Part shown: positions 20,564-31,161 of the stretch, piece after piece
Numbering within the stretch: position 1 is the stretch's first letter
How the letters are laid out: each line of letters opens with the position of its first letter
Source: Sulfurimonas sp.
GTDB lineage: Bacteria > Campylobacterota > Campylobacteria > Campylobacterales > Sulfurimonadaceae
Assembly: GCF_029027585.1 (NCBI RefSeq)
Contig: NZ_CP093397.1
Span: 248,001-312,000 of the forward strand
Length of the DNA stretch: 64,000 nt
Direction of reading: 5' to 3'
The notes under the pieces: model-generated
Told to the model about the DNA's origin: nothing
The model's database searches: none
Seen by the model: only the letters and a program-made list of their open reading frames with translations
Made by a program: the position numbers and the translations under genes

Positions 20564-23093
20564 TGGGTCAACATTTGTAACTACTACTTCAAAGTTTAAT
20601 ATTTTAGTAGTTGAAAGTCCATTACCATCATCTATTGTAATTGTTGCACTATCTAAGCCTCTGTATTTATCATTGGTTTTATATGTCCATATACCAAATG
20701 TATTTATACTTACTTCCCCATGTTCTGGTGAAGTAGAAACAGTATAGTTTAATGTATCACCATCAATATCTCTAGCTAAGACTATTCCTGTTTGTAAACT
20801 CACATCACTTAAAGTGTAAGATGACTCTGCAAATAAAGTTGTAGGGGCATGGTTTGTATTTTTCTCTATAAGTTCAGCGATACTATAACTCTCTCCACTA
20901 GAAAATTCAAGATTCTCTATCTCAAATTCTGATTGTTCAAAGTTTGTGATTAAGATGCTGTCTCTATCTTCCTCTGCTAAATCAGAATCATATTCAAATG
21001 TAAGAATCATATCATCACCACTCACTCTAAATAATACATCTTTTCTAGATATTCCTTCTCCAAATACGATTGAGTCTACACCATTAGAGTCTATAACAGT
21101 GTCTCTACCATCACCTTTTTCATAAATATAGAAATCATCTCCACTCTCACCAACAAGAGTATCGTCTCCACTACCACCATTTATAGTGTCATCACCTTTT
21201 CCACCATTTAGTAAGTCATCACCCTCTTGTCCTTTTAGGTAGTCATCTCCATTTTTACCAGATAACGACTCATCCCCAGATGCACCATATAGTACATCAT
21301 TGTAGTCTGCACCGTTTAGTTCATTTCCTTCATCTAATACTCTTAAAGTCAGTTCACCGTTTTCACGAGCTGATAGTAATTGATTGTATATTGCATCTCT
21401 ATCTAGAGTTGTTCCATCTGATAACTCGATAGTTTCTATTAAACCACTATCTTTGAACCAGTCTTTAATGCGGATTTGATCATCTAATGAATTTAGTGCT
21501 ATGTTGTCTTCTGAATGTTCACGAATACCAATGATAAGGTCATCTGTACCTCTATCCCATTTCATAAGAACTTGCTCTGCAACAATCCCAGAACCTAAGA
21601 TAAGTTTATCTACACCTGCACCGCTTAAATCATTATCATCAATAATATTTTTACCATCACCTAGGTTAAAGCGATATATATCATCATTACCAGATACTGA
21701 ATCATTGCTGTCATACTTAAACCATACATCTCTTACTGTACCAGTTGTACTGTGTCCATCAAATGTTGTTTCATTAGTTATAATATTTCCGTTCTCTGTA
21801 AACTCTTCAAATGTGATACCATTCTCACGACTAAGGTGAATAGCAGTGACTGAACTTAACTGCAAACTAATTAGTTCATCTTTAGTGCTTTTTCCATCTC
21901 CATTAGAGTCTTTCCAAAGAAGTAAATCATTAAACTTACTGTCATTTTTATCTATAATATTATCACCATTACTATCATACTGAGCAAGTGCTTCGTAGCC
22001 ATCTTTTGCTAAAGTTCCGTCTGCTAATTTAGTGAAATCACCAAATAGTTCACTACCATTGCTTATGGCTCCATCATTGTTTATATCCATTGCTAGAATT
22101 CCATCACCTGATTCCATCCAAGCTGTATGTTCTCTATCTCCATCTCCATCATAATCGAAATATGCGTTTGAGGTTTCTAATGAAGTTGATGTTGAATCAT
22201 TGTGGTTTAGGTCTAAGACTAGTGGAGCTGAGAACTCTCCACTATTTGCAGCAGCATCTGCTATTTGGGTAGAAGTCATACTTGAACCATCTCTAAACTT
22301 AAAGTTCTCTATTTTATTGTTTGTGTTGTACCAGTTTGTAATTGTGATTCTATCTGTAAGGTCTGCCCATGATGTTACACCCTCTTCTCTAATTCCTACT
22401 ATCAGGTCATTTCCATTTGAGATTAGAATTAAATCATCTGCACTAATCCCTTCTCCAAACTGAAGTGTGTCATTTCCTGCGTTGTAGCTTGTAGTAGTAG
22501 AACGATATGAATCATAATCATGAATCGTATCTACTCCATCTCCTCTGTTAAAGATGTAGGTATCATCTCCTGCTCCGCCTTGGAGTGTGTCGTTTCCTGT
22601 TCCACCTTCTAAGATATCGTTGTATGGAGCGTTGGTACCATATGGATTTGTTTCTGAATCTGCAATAATTGTATCATCTCCTGCTCCACCTTTTATGGTG
22701 TCTGCTCCTGCGTTGCCATAAAGTGTATCATTTCCTGTACCACCATCTATTATGTCATTTCCGCCACTACCTGTGATTATGTCATTACCAGCTTCTCCTG
22801 TCATAACATTATCATTACCTACTCCAGTAATAGTATCATCACCATCTGTTCCATAAAAAACAACATCATTAAATCCATCTTCAGGATAATCAATAAATTT
22901 AAAGTTCTCTATTTTATTGTTTGTGTTGTACCAGTTTGTAATTGTGATTCTATCTGTAAGGTCTGCCCATGATGTTACACCCTCTTCTCTAATTCCTACT
23001 ATCAGGTCATTTCCATTTGAGATTAGAATTAAATCATCTGCACTAATCCCTTCTCCAAACTGAAGTGTGTCATTTCCTGCGTTGTAGCTTGTA
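17669..23093 (-). pseudogene. Giant RTX protein, C-terminal part (separated by IS1182)
   Basis: Open from the IS edge to the stop (about 1,808 codons). In order: RTX/HCBP modules; an FrpC-type self-processing module (plus-strand 21720-22226; LDLNHNDSTST, GDGILAMDINNDGAISNG, GSELFGDFTKLADGTLAKDG); more RTX repeats (about 21050-21300); cadherin/VCBS-like domains (about 19180-20880; DGDTLNYTV, DGDTLTYTV); a final RTX block (about 17990-18850); and a C-terminal secretion signal rich in Asn that ends SSAWNT. The track-independent start codon at 22804 is not a real start: the frame continues upstream to 23093. The product would have been an exported Ca-binding adhesin or similar surface protein. 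Confidence 0.85.
22303..22494 (-). repeat. Internal direct repeat of the RTX module (with 22903-23094)
   Basis: About 190 bp encoding the LILISNGNDLIVGIREEGV and ITNWYNTNNKIENFKF segment occurs identically at 22903-23094. A second 230-bp unit (YDSYRSTTTS to GGAGDDTI) occurs three times, at about 22490-22720, 24865-25095 and 25520-25745. These exact copies make the gene prone to recombination. Confidence 0.85.
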
Positions 23094-24864
23094 GAGACTG
23101 TGAAATAACAACAGTTTATTTTACGGTCTCCAATGGGATGATTTTTATCTTAAAATTATAGCTTTTCTACTTTTAAATTTAAGCATAAAGTAAATTCTAA
23201 AAAAACAAACTACATATAATAAAGAGTTAGCTATATATTGAGCTATTTCTTCTTTTATGGAACTTATATCTCTATCTTTTAAAGCTATCATCAGTTTTTG
23301 AAATAGATTTATACCTATCAAATTTAAAAGTCTTTTAAAGTTATAGCTAAACATGATAAGTGCATTTTCACCTGATACTTTTTCTTTGCCACGAACAAGA
23401 TAATGATCCCAACCTAAAGTTCTTTTAATTGTTCCAAATGGATGTTCAACTATTGAACCTCTTTTTTTGACTATTACTTTAGATTCTTCAGTTTGCATCT
23501 TTTTATTATGTGCTTCTGTTATATACTCATGTTCCCATCTATATATTTGTTTATATGGTGCTTTTGTAGGTATACATTTATCTTTGAGAGGACAAGCTTT
23601 ACATATTGCACTTGTACCTGTATAAATGAAATTAACTTTATCATTCTTTATTTGTGGTGCAATTCTTTTTTTTAGTTGATAATTATTAGGACATATATAG
23701 CAATCATTGTTATCATTGTAAATAAATTCATCTCTTGTAAATTTACCTTTGTCTTTTTGAACTTGTCTCATATTTGCTAAAGGAACAATAGCATTAATAT
23801 TATCTTCACTACATTTTTTAAATTCTTTAGCACTATAATATCCTGTATCAGCTACTATCTTTAGTTTATCTACTCCTAAATTTTCTTTAGTCTCTTTTGC
23901 CATCTTATGCAGTTGTGCTCTATCGCTACCTACTGTTGAAATATCAGTAGCTACTATGAATTTAAATGAATCATCTACAACTATCTGTGAATTATATGCC
24001 ATAAGGTTATGTGCAGGTTTTTTCATAAGAGAAGCATCTGAATCTGTTTTATTATATTGAGTTTTACCCATCTCTTCTAAAAGTTTTAAGTTTTTAGATA
24101 ACTCTTCTTGTTGATATTTTAGTTTTCTTAAATCTTTTGGTAGTTTATTAATGATACTTGATGGTTGTTTCTCTTTATCTGCATACTCTAGTGATTTGAG
24201 ATACTCTTCTATTTCAGTTTCAATTTTAGTTAAATCTTTATCCAGTGTCTTTTTCAATATTAGTTGATTTTTAGAGGCATTCGCTCTTAAAAATGCTCCA
24301 TCAACAGCTTTTAATCCATCCCCTATTAAATCTATATTTTTACATAAAACTACAAACTCTTTAAATACTTGTTTTAGTGCTTTTGGATTCCTTGCTCTAA
24401 ACTCTGATATAGTTCTATATGTTGGTTTTAAGTCTTGTGCTAGCCATATTAGTTCTAGGTTTCTTTTACACTCTTTTTCTAATGCTCTTGAACTTCTTAT
24501 CTTATTTAGATAACCATAAATATATATTTTTAACAGTAGTTTAGGACTATAAGCTTTTTGTCCATCTGCTCTATCACTTTTTCTTGTATTTGAAAACTGC
24601 AGTTTAGTTAAGTCTAATAATTCTACATAAGAATCTATTGCTCTTACATTGTTATCTTCATCTACATAATCATCAATACTTGGTGGAAATAATAATTGCT
24701 GATTTCTATTTAAACCTTGTTTATATAGTTCACTCATTAGTTGCCTTAAAAGCCTAAATACAGGGCTTTGTTTGGTGTTATTATACTGAAAAATTGATTT
24801 TAAATTGCTTGATTGGATGTGTTTATATGAATGAGACTGGAAATAGTAGTTATTTCACAGTCTC
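23094..24864 (-). mobile_element. IS1182-family insertion sequence inside the giant RTX gene
   Basis: Terminal inverted repeats GAGACTGTGAAATAAC (16 bp identical) start at 23094 and at 24864 on the opposite strand. The target triplet GTA is duplicated (23091-23093 and 24865-24867). Uninterrupted copies of the target (for example near 22490) show the joined sequence, so the boundaries are exact to within one base. Each end is itself a short palindrome (GAGACTG...CGGTCTC / CAGTCTC). Total 1,771 bp with one transposase gene. Confidence 0.9.
23145..24737 (-). CDS. IS1182-family transposase
   Basis: A 530-aa DDE transposase. The N-terminal DUF772 (InsH-like) region runs over about residues 15-135 (NRNQQLLFPPSIDDYV; YSPKLLLKIYIYGYLNKIRS; TYRTISEFRARN). 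The DDE domain has KAVDGAFLRANAS, VADTGYYSA and the C-terminal YRWEHEYITEAHNKK, RGSIVEHPFGTIKRTLGWDH (catalytic Glu region). A Cys-rich part lies between (ICPNNYQ; CKACPLKDKC). It is full-length and unbroken, so the element may still be active. A short SD-like AAGG precedes the ATG. Confidence 0.9.
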   Translation of the reverse strand: MSELYKQGLNRNQQLLFPPSIDDYVDEDNNVRAIDSYVELLDLTKLQFSNTRKSDRADGQKAYSPKLLLKIYIYGYLNKIRSSRALEKECKRNLELIWLAQDLKPTYRTISEFRARNPKALKQVFKEFVVLCKNIDLIGDGLKAVDGAFLRANASKNQLILKKTLDKDLTKIETEIEEYLKSLEYADKEKQPSSIINKLPKDLRKLKYQQEELSKNLKLLEEMGKTQYNKTDSDASLMKKPAHNLMAYNSQIVVDDSFKFIVATDISTVGSDRAQLHKMAKETKENLGVDKLKIVADTGYYSAKEFKKCSEDNINAIVPLANMRQVQKDKGKFTRDEFIYNDNNDCYICPNNYQLKKRIAPQIKNDKVNFIYTGTSAICKACPLKDKCIPTKAPYKQIYRWEHEYITEAHNKKMQTEESKVIVKKRGSIVEHPFGTIKRTLGWDHYLVRGKEKVSGENALIMFSYNFKRLLNLIGINLFQKLMIALKDRDISSIKEEIAQYIANSLLYVVCFFRIYFMLKFKSRKAIILR

Positions 24865-27800
24865 GTAGTAGTAGAACGATATGAATCATAATCATGAATC
24901 GTATCTACTCCATCTCCTCTGTTAAAGATGTAGGTATCATCTCCTGCTCCGCCTTGGAGTGTGTCGTTTCCTGTTCCACCTTCTAAGATATCGTTGTATG
25001 GAGCGTTGGTACCATATGGATTTGTTTCTGAATCTGCAATAATTGTATCATCTCCTGCTCCACCTTTTATGGTGTCTGCTCCTGCGTTGCCATAAAGTGT
25101 ATCATTTCCTGTACCACCATCTATTATGTCATTTCCGCCATTACCACTGATTGTGTCATTATCTGCACCACCATAAATAATATCATTATTAGCACTTCCT
25201 GAAACTGTATCATTACCAGCTCCTGCAGTAATAGTATTATCTCCATAATTAATTCCAGTAATTGAGTCATCACCTTGTGAACCAAGCATAATAATATTCT
25301 CTGTACCTAACTCTGTCCCATCTCTAAACTTAAAGTTCTCTATTTTATTGTTTGTGTTGTACCAGTTTGTGATAGTTATCTTGTCTGCTAAATCTGAAAA
25401 TGCAACACCTTCTTCTTTTATTCCAACTATAAGATTATTACCTTCCGTTGTAAATACTAAGTCTGTTGCACTAATCCCTTCTCCAAACTGAAGTGTGTCA
25501 TTTCCTGCGTTGTAGCTTGTAGTAGTAGAACGATATGAATCATAATCATGAATCGTATCTACTCCATCTCCTCTGTTAAAGATGTAGGTATCATCTCCTG
25601 CTCCGCCTTGGAGTGTGTCGTTTCCTGTTCCACCTTCTAAGATATCGTTGTATGGAGCGTTGGTACCATATGGATTTGTTTCTGAATCTGCAATAATTGT
25701 ATCATCTCCTGCTCCACCTTTTATGGTGTCTGCTCCTGCGTTGCCGTAGATGGTGTCATCTCCACCATTTCCTTCTATTAGATTATCATTTGAGTTTCCA
25801 CTTAGTGTATCACCGTCATCACCATCTAGCAGGTAGTTTCCTTTTATCCAGCTATCACTGAAGTTTATTGGTTCAAACGCTTCATCTTTATTGATTTTTA
25901 GTTCTTCACCATCACTAAAGATGATTGTCTCTATTCCTCTTTTTTCATTTTTCCAATCTCTTATAACTACATAATCTTTTAACTCATCATAAGTATTGTG
26001 TTCACCTTCTATCTTTATGATTAAATCATTTCCGTGTGTTCCAAATGTAACATCAGTTCTATTTATACCACCGCTTAGTTGCAAGGTATCATTTCCTGCT
26101 TGTAGTTCTATATCTCCTTGGAAGTAACTATCATTTATTGCAACTGCGTAATCACCTTTATTATAAACATAAGTATCATCACCGGAGCCACCACTCATGA
26201 TGGCACCAAGTCTACTATAGAGAACTCCAGGCAGTCCCTCTTCTACAAACATCTCTGCTATTTCACTCTTTGACCAGGTAGAGTTATCACTAAACTCAAA
26301 TGTTTCTATATTATTACTTGATTTAAACCAATCATTTAAAGTTATTTTATCACTATCATTTATCGCTACGATTAGATCTAGCCCATCTCTTCTGGCTGAT
26401 ATATCATCCTTAGTCACTCCTTCTCCAAACCTAAGTACATCACTTCCACCTATATCTGTGATAGTGTCTACTCCATCTCCGATGTTGAAGATATAAGTAT
26501 CATCTCCAAGTCCACCTTTTAGAGTATCTGCACCTGTACCACCTGTGATAGTGTCATTACCAAGTCCTGCATCTACACTATCTGCTCCATCTCCTGCATC
26601 TATGATGTCATGTCCGTTTCCGCTATTTACTATATCATCTCCGCTACCTGCATTTAAAGTGTCATTTCCACCGTTAGAGTTGATAGTATCATTACCTGTT
26701 CCACCGTCTATTGTGTCATTACCGCTTCCACTTATAACTATGTCATCACCATCTAAAAGAGTAACATTTACTCCCTCATCTCCAAATATAAGGTAATCAT
26801 CTGCATTTGTACCTTTTTGGATATCTGCTAGGTTTATTGCTGTGCCATCATTTAGTAGTATATTTTCAACTCTAGTGTTTAGACTTAACCAATTAGTTAA
26901 AGTTATTTTATCACTGAGGTCATTGAAGTCTACTCCATCTTCTTTTAGGGCTACTACAAGATCATTACCTTGTGCTTTTATGATAAGGTCTGTTTGAGAT
27001 AAGCCATCACCAAGTTGTAGAGTATCGTTTCCACTAGTATCTATTACGCTATCTAGTCCATCTCCTCTACCAAACACATATGTATCATTACCACTTGATC
27101 CTTCTAGTCTGTCAACTCCACTGCCACCACTTAGAGTATCATCTCCAGCACCAGCTTTTAGTGTGTCATTTCCTGCATCTCCATATAGTGTGTCATTACC
27201 AGCTCCACTGTTTAAAGTGTCGTTTCCTTCACCACCATTTATAGTGTCATTTCCTGCATTTGAAGTTATAGAGTCATTTCCGCTTCCAGCATTTATTGTA
27301 TCTGCTCCGCTTCCTGTGATTACAACATCATCTCCACCAAGTGCATCTACACTTACACCTTCATCGCCAAATGTTAGGTAGTCATTTGCATCTGTAGCAC
27401 CTTGTATCTCTGTAAAACTTACAGATGAACCATCGCTTAGTTGTATGTTTTCAACTCTGTTGTTTACATTTAACCAATTTTTCACAGTGACTTTATCACT
27501 AAGTTCACTAAATGTTTTACCATCTTCTCTTAGGGCTATTATCATATCATTGCCACTTGCAACTGCTATAAGGTCATCTTTACTTATGCCTTCTCCAAAT
27601 TTCAGAGTGTCATTACCTGCACTTCCATAACGGTAACTATCCGTAATAGTATCTTGTCCATCTCCACGGTTAAAAACATAAGTGTCATTTCCAAGCCCAC
27701 CTTGAAGATTATCATTACCCTTTCCTCCTGTTAAAGTATCATTACCTCTACCAGCTATAAGAGTATCCGCGTCAAGACCACCAAGTATGTTATCATCACC

Positions 27801-30194
27801 ATCTCCACTGCTGATAACATCATTTCCACTACCACCATCTATAGTATCATCTCCACTACCTGTAGTAATATTATCATCTCCACCTAAAGCATCTAGTGTT
27901 ATATCAGAGTTACCAAACACTAAAGAATCATTACCCTCTGTAGCTTCTTGCATATCTTCTATTTTTAAGATTGTTCCATCTGAGAGTTGTATATTTTCAA
28001 CTGCGAAGTTTGAGTGAGTAGCATTTTTTATAGTTATTGAATCATTCTCATTTATAGAAACAACTATATCTGAGCCTACTAGTGTTACCTTGATATCTTC
28101 TTTAGTTATTCCATCTCCAAAGATAATTGTATCATTACCTGCATCTTTAGAAGATGAGTTTTTATAACCGTAAGTGTAAGAGTCTATAATTGTATCTTTA
28201 CCATCTCCTAGATTAAAGATATAAGTATCATTTCCTAAACCACCAACAAGTGTATCTGCTCCAGTTGCTCCAGTTATAGTATCATTACCACTACCTGCAT
28301 TTACATAGTCATCTCCAGCACCTGCATCTATAGTGTCATCCCCTGCTCCAGAGTTTAAAATATCATTACCTTCTCCACCAGCTATATTATCGGCTCCACT
28401 TCCTGTTGTTACGGTGTCATTACCCGCGCCTGCATCTACAGTTACTCCATTATCTCCATATACTAAAACATCATCCCCTGCCGTTGTAGCTTGTATGGAG
28501 TCTAGATTTACTATGTCTCCATTAGCTAAAGATATTATTTCTATTTTATTATTGTTATTTGTATAGTTGTTAATAGTTATTTTATCTGTTAGTTCATCAA
28601 ATGTTTTTCCATCTTCTTTTATAGCTATAATTAGATTTGTACCATCTATTTTTGCTGCTAAATTATCGCTTGTTATTCCATTACCAAATTTTAGAGTATC
28701 ATTACCTGATGAGTCTAGTATAGTATCAGTTCCATCACCAAGATTAAAGATATAAGTATCATTACCACTTCCACCATAAAGTGTGTCATCTCCTATAGAA
28801 CCTATAAGAGTATCATTACCGCTTCCTGCGTTGATAGTGTCATTACCTGCTCCTGCATCTATAGTGTCATCACCAGCTAGAGCGCTAACTATATCATCAC
28901 CACTAAGCATATTTACTGTGTCATTTGAGTTTGTAAGGTCTATGTTGTCATTAGCTTCACTGATAAAGTGAGTGTTTATAATCTCCGAGAAGTTTGGAGT
29001 TGCACCATCTGCAAATGTAATATTTTCTATACGGTTATCTGCATCTATCCAGTTAGAGATTGTTACCTTGTTAGTAAGTTCATCAAATGTTTTTCCATCT
29101 TCTTTCACTGCGATTATCAGGTCATTACCATCTGATTTTATGATTACCTCATTTAGTGAGATATCACTAAAGTTCAGAGTATCATTACCACCTCTATCTG
29201 CTATGGTATCTGCTCCATCTCCTGCTCTATAAATATAAGTATCATTACTAGTAGAACCTATTATCTTATCATCACCTTTACCTGCTAAGATTGTAGAGTT
29301 TGAAGAGTTTACTTCTATAACTTCATCTGTATCATTACCAAGTATCAGTGAGTTATTTGAGTAGTTGCCATCAGTGTTATATATATCTACATTAAGAGTA
29401 TCGTTATATATAGCAGCTACTAAATTTTTAACAAGTGTGTCAGTTATATTTGAAGTTATAGCATCTGCATTAAAGTCTAAGAATGTTTCTTGGAGTGTAT
29501 TCATCTGAGAAACAAGATATAGTTTTTCTTCTAGTGAGTTATCTGGGTTATTTATATATTCTGATATTTTAGTATTTAGTGAATCTTGGTCTGTTATAAC
29601 ATACTCATCTACTCCTCTTTGGTACTGTGCATCTGAGAGTACATCAGGGTAGAAAGCTTTTAGTGAGAAAAATGCTTTATTACGGTTTGTGAAGTCTGCA
29701 TATACACTATTTACTACTGCTCCGTTATATCTTCCAGATGCAGCTGTCTCTGAACCTCCTGACATCATAGCTTTTGCTGTAGCTTCTAAACGGTCTTCGA
29801 TTCCTGCGCTAAACTGACCTGTTCCCATGAAGTGTTCATAAGTCCATACTTTTCTGTCTAGGTCTGAGAGTTTAGGTGTATCACTTAGTTCATATTTCTC
29901 TTGTAAGTCTGAAAGCATCTGAGTGTAACCTGACCAGCCATCCATATACTCTTGGAAGTTATTTGCAACTTTAGTGACATCTGCTTTCATTTCTAAAGCT
30001 AATGCTCTAAAGTTATCATTTAAGTTATAAGCTACATTTTTATTTTTGGAATTTAAGTTTTTGTTTATAGTATTATTCTTCAGAAAATAATTATTTCTTA
30101 CAACTATTTCTTTATTTTTAAAAATGGAAATATTATATCTCATCTCTATATTTTCAGTAAACTGTTCAAAGTTCTTTTCCATCATTTTTTTCAT
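24865..30194 (-). pseudogene. Giant RTX protein, N-terminal part (separated by IS1182)
   Basis: Starts MKKMMEKNFEQFTEN behind GAGGTAAG. Residues about 60-300 form a helical N-terminal region without a Sec signal (LRALALEMKADVTK, YEHFMGTGQFSAGIEDR), function unknown. The rest (about residues 300-1777) is at least nine modules of RTX nonapeptides (GGxGxDxUx type, e.g. GGSGNDTYIFNLGDGTDTI) alternating with HCBP-like domains (LIIAIKEDGKTFDELTDKIT). The frame stays open for 5.3 kb and ends in the IS edge (STTTRL stop). Joining it to the C-terminal part and dropping one GTA gives 10,752 nt, exactly 3,583 codons plus stop. It has no recognisable enzymatic domain. Export would need the type I genes at 4.5-9.2 kb. 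Confidence 0.85.
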
Positions 30195-30361
30195 TTGTCT
30201 TACCTCTTTTTATATCTATCTTAAAATTCAAACTACTAAGTATTTTTAAATATTTATTAATATTATCTTTTTTAATCTTTTAAGTAAATGATTTCTTATA
30301 AAAAAAGGCACATCGTATAAAAATGTGTCTTTTAGTGTGGTTTTGTAGTTTTGTTGGTTTT
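30195..30361 (-). promoter_or_regulatory. Shared upstream cassette, copy 2
   Basis: Matches 17510-17668. Bridges the remnant RTX 3' end and the giant RTX start, so it should carry the promoter of the latter. A/T tracts prevent a confident -10 call. Confidence 0.45.
30299..30331 (-). terminator. Rho-independent terminator of the remnant RTX gene
   Basis: On the minus strand GACACAT...ATGTGCC forms a seven-base stem with one mismatch, followed by seven T. It lies about 30 bp after the stop codon of the RTX 3' remnant. Confidence 0.55.
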
Positions 30362-30427
30362 TTAAGTATTCCAAGCGGAGCTAACTATATTCATAAAGTC
30401 AGCATTATTTTGAATATCATTGTTGTT
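30362..30427 (-). pseudogene. Remnant 3' end of a third RTX gene
   Basis: Twenty-one codons read NNNDIQNNADFMNIVSSAWN plus T and stop, matching the C-terminal secretion signal of the other two RTX proteins (with ADF in place of ADL or QDL). It stops abruptly at the 312-bp inverted-repeat element at 30428. The rest of this gene is gone. Confidence 0.7.
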
Positions 30428-30739
30428 GGCTTAATGAAAAATACGGGGAGGTCTAAAAGTACTTAAAAGTATGCTATATTGGTACTAAACAAAGGTTAAT
30501 TTATAAATGGCTGTACCCCAAGGGCAGGCTTCGCGCTCTTTTTACTTACAAGAATGAGAAAAATATTAAGATTCACAACACTACAAATGCTATAGATGGT
30601 AGAGCATTTTCTCCGATGAAAAAGCTACTTAAAATACATAATGGATTTACTAAAAGTTTGAAGTTGAAAATGGTTGATGACTATCTAGTCAGTTATAAGA
30701 AAAAATGATTATTTAGACCCCCGTATTTTTCATTAAGCC
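30428..30739 (+). mobile_element. 312-bp inverted-repeat element with transposase tail (MITE-like)
   Basis: The ends match as inverted repeats: GGCTTAATGAAAAATACGGG at 30428 and its complement ending at 30739, extended to 28 of 30 bases with GGTCTAAA. Flanks TTGTTGTT and TTGTTTTT suggest an 8-bp target duplication with one mismatch. The inside carries only the 3' end of a transposase gene, so it can move only with a helper in trans. Confidence 0.7.
30478..30708 (+). pseudogene. C-terminal fragment of a transposase (IS256/IS1249-like)
   Basis: The open frame reads YKWLYPKGRLRALFTYKN then HNTTNAIDGRAFSPMKKLL and HNGFTKSLKLKMVDDYL before TGA at 30706. The pattern TTNA(I/L)(D/E)G...H.G......K......L is common at the ends of IS1249-like transposases of the IS256 family. 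No start codon or catalytic domain is present. Family assignment is tentative. Confidence 0.5.
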
Positions 30740-30863
30740 TTGTTTTTTTATTTATACAATCTTAATTACGAAATATAATAAATAATTTAAGATAGGTGTT
30801 TATTGTTTAAAAAAAATTAATACTAAATGTCTGTGTTTAGTTAAGTAACATTATGAAATATGA

Positions 30864-30919
30864 TTAGTTTACATCGTGGTCTTAGTAAAAGTTTGAAGTT
30901 GCATTTAGTAGAAAAATAG
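30864..30919 (+). pseudogene. Second transposase-tail remnant
   Basis: Eighteen codons, SLHRGLSKSLKLHLVEK and stop, resemble the end of the fragment at 30478-30708 (HNGFTKSLKLKMVDD). It suggests an older, more decayed copy of a related element. The region between (30740-30863) and after (to 31017) is A/T-rich with no gene; GGTGGTCACCC/GGTTACC at 30928-30949 is a weak inverted repeat. Confidence 0.4.
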
Positions 30920-31017
30920 ATGTAAGGTGGTCACCCAAGTGGTTACCTAATGAAAACTTAAACAATAAATTGATTTTTAAAATTCTTTGAAGTATCGGTG
31001 TTTATGAGGTTTGTGGG

Positions 31018-31094
31018 TGGTGGGTCCTATGTGACTCGAACACATGACCACTCCGTTATGAGCGGAGGGCTCTAACCAACTGAGCTAAAGACCC
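31018..31094 (-). tRNA. tRNA with CAT anticodon (elongator Met, or Ile2)
   Basis: Cloverleaf on the minus strand: acceptor GGGTCTT/AGGACCC, D arm AGCTCAGTTGGTTAGAGC, anticodon stem CTCCG/CGGAG with loop CTCATAA, T arm with GTTCGAGTC. CCA is encoded. The CAT anticodon alone cannot tell Met from lysidine-modified Ile. Confidence 0.9.
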
Positions 31095-31130
31095 ACTATT
31101 TCTAAATAAGCAAATGCTTTGTAGGGCGAA

Positions 31131-31136
31131 ATTATA
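31131..31136 (-). promoter_or_regulatory. -10 box of the CAT tRNA gene
   Basis: TATAAT on the minus strand 37 bp upstream of the tRNA, followed by TTCGCCCT. The tRNA array promoter at 52698 has the same TATAATTTCG.CCT context, a C/G-rich discriminator typical of stable-RNA promoters. Confidence 0.55.
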
Positions 31137-31161
31137 GTCAAAATTTCCTTATGTTTTTCTT

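Noticed and set aside
22804-22804. Start of a separate RTX protein at the ATG at 22804
   Set aside because: The frame continues upstream without a stop to the IS edge at 23093, and no ribosome-binding site precedes this ATG.
26545-29232. Plus-strand ORFs of 60-90 aa rich in Ser/Pro, opposite the giant RTX gene
   Set aside because: They are the complement of Gly/Asp/Asn-rich RTX codons, lack ribosome-binding sites and repeat with the same period.
17990-29300. Regular short repeats resembling a CRISPR array or satellite
   Set aside because: The period is 27 bp or its multiples, follows codons, and encodes RTX nonapeptides (GGxGxDxUx). There are no constant repeats with unique spacers and no cas genes.
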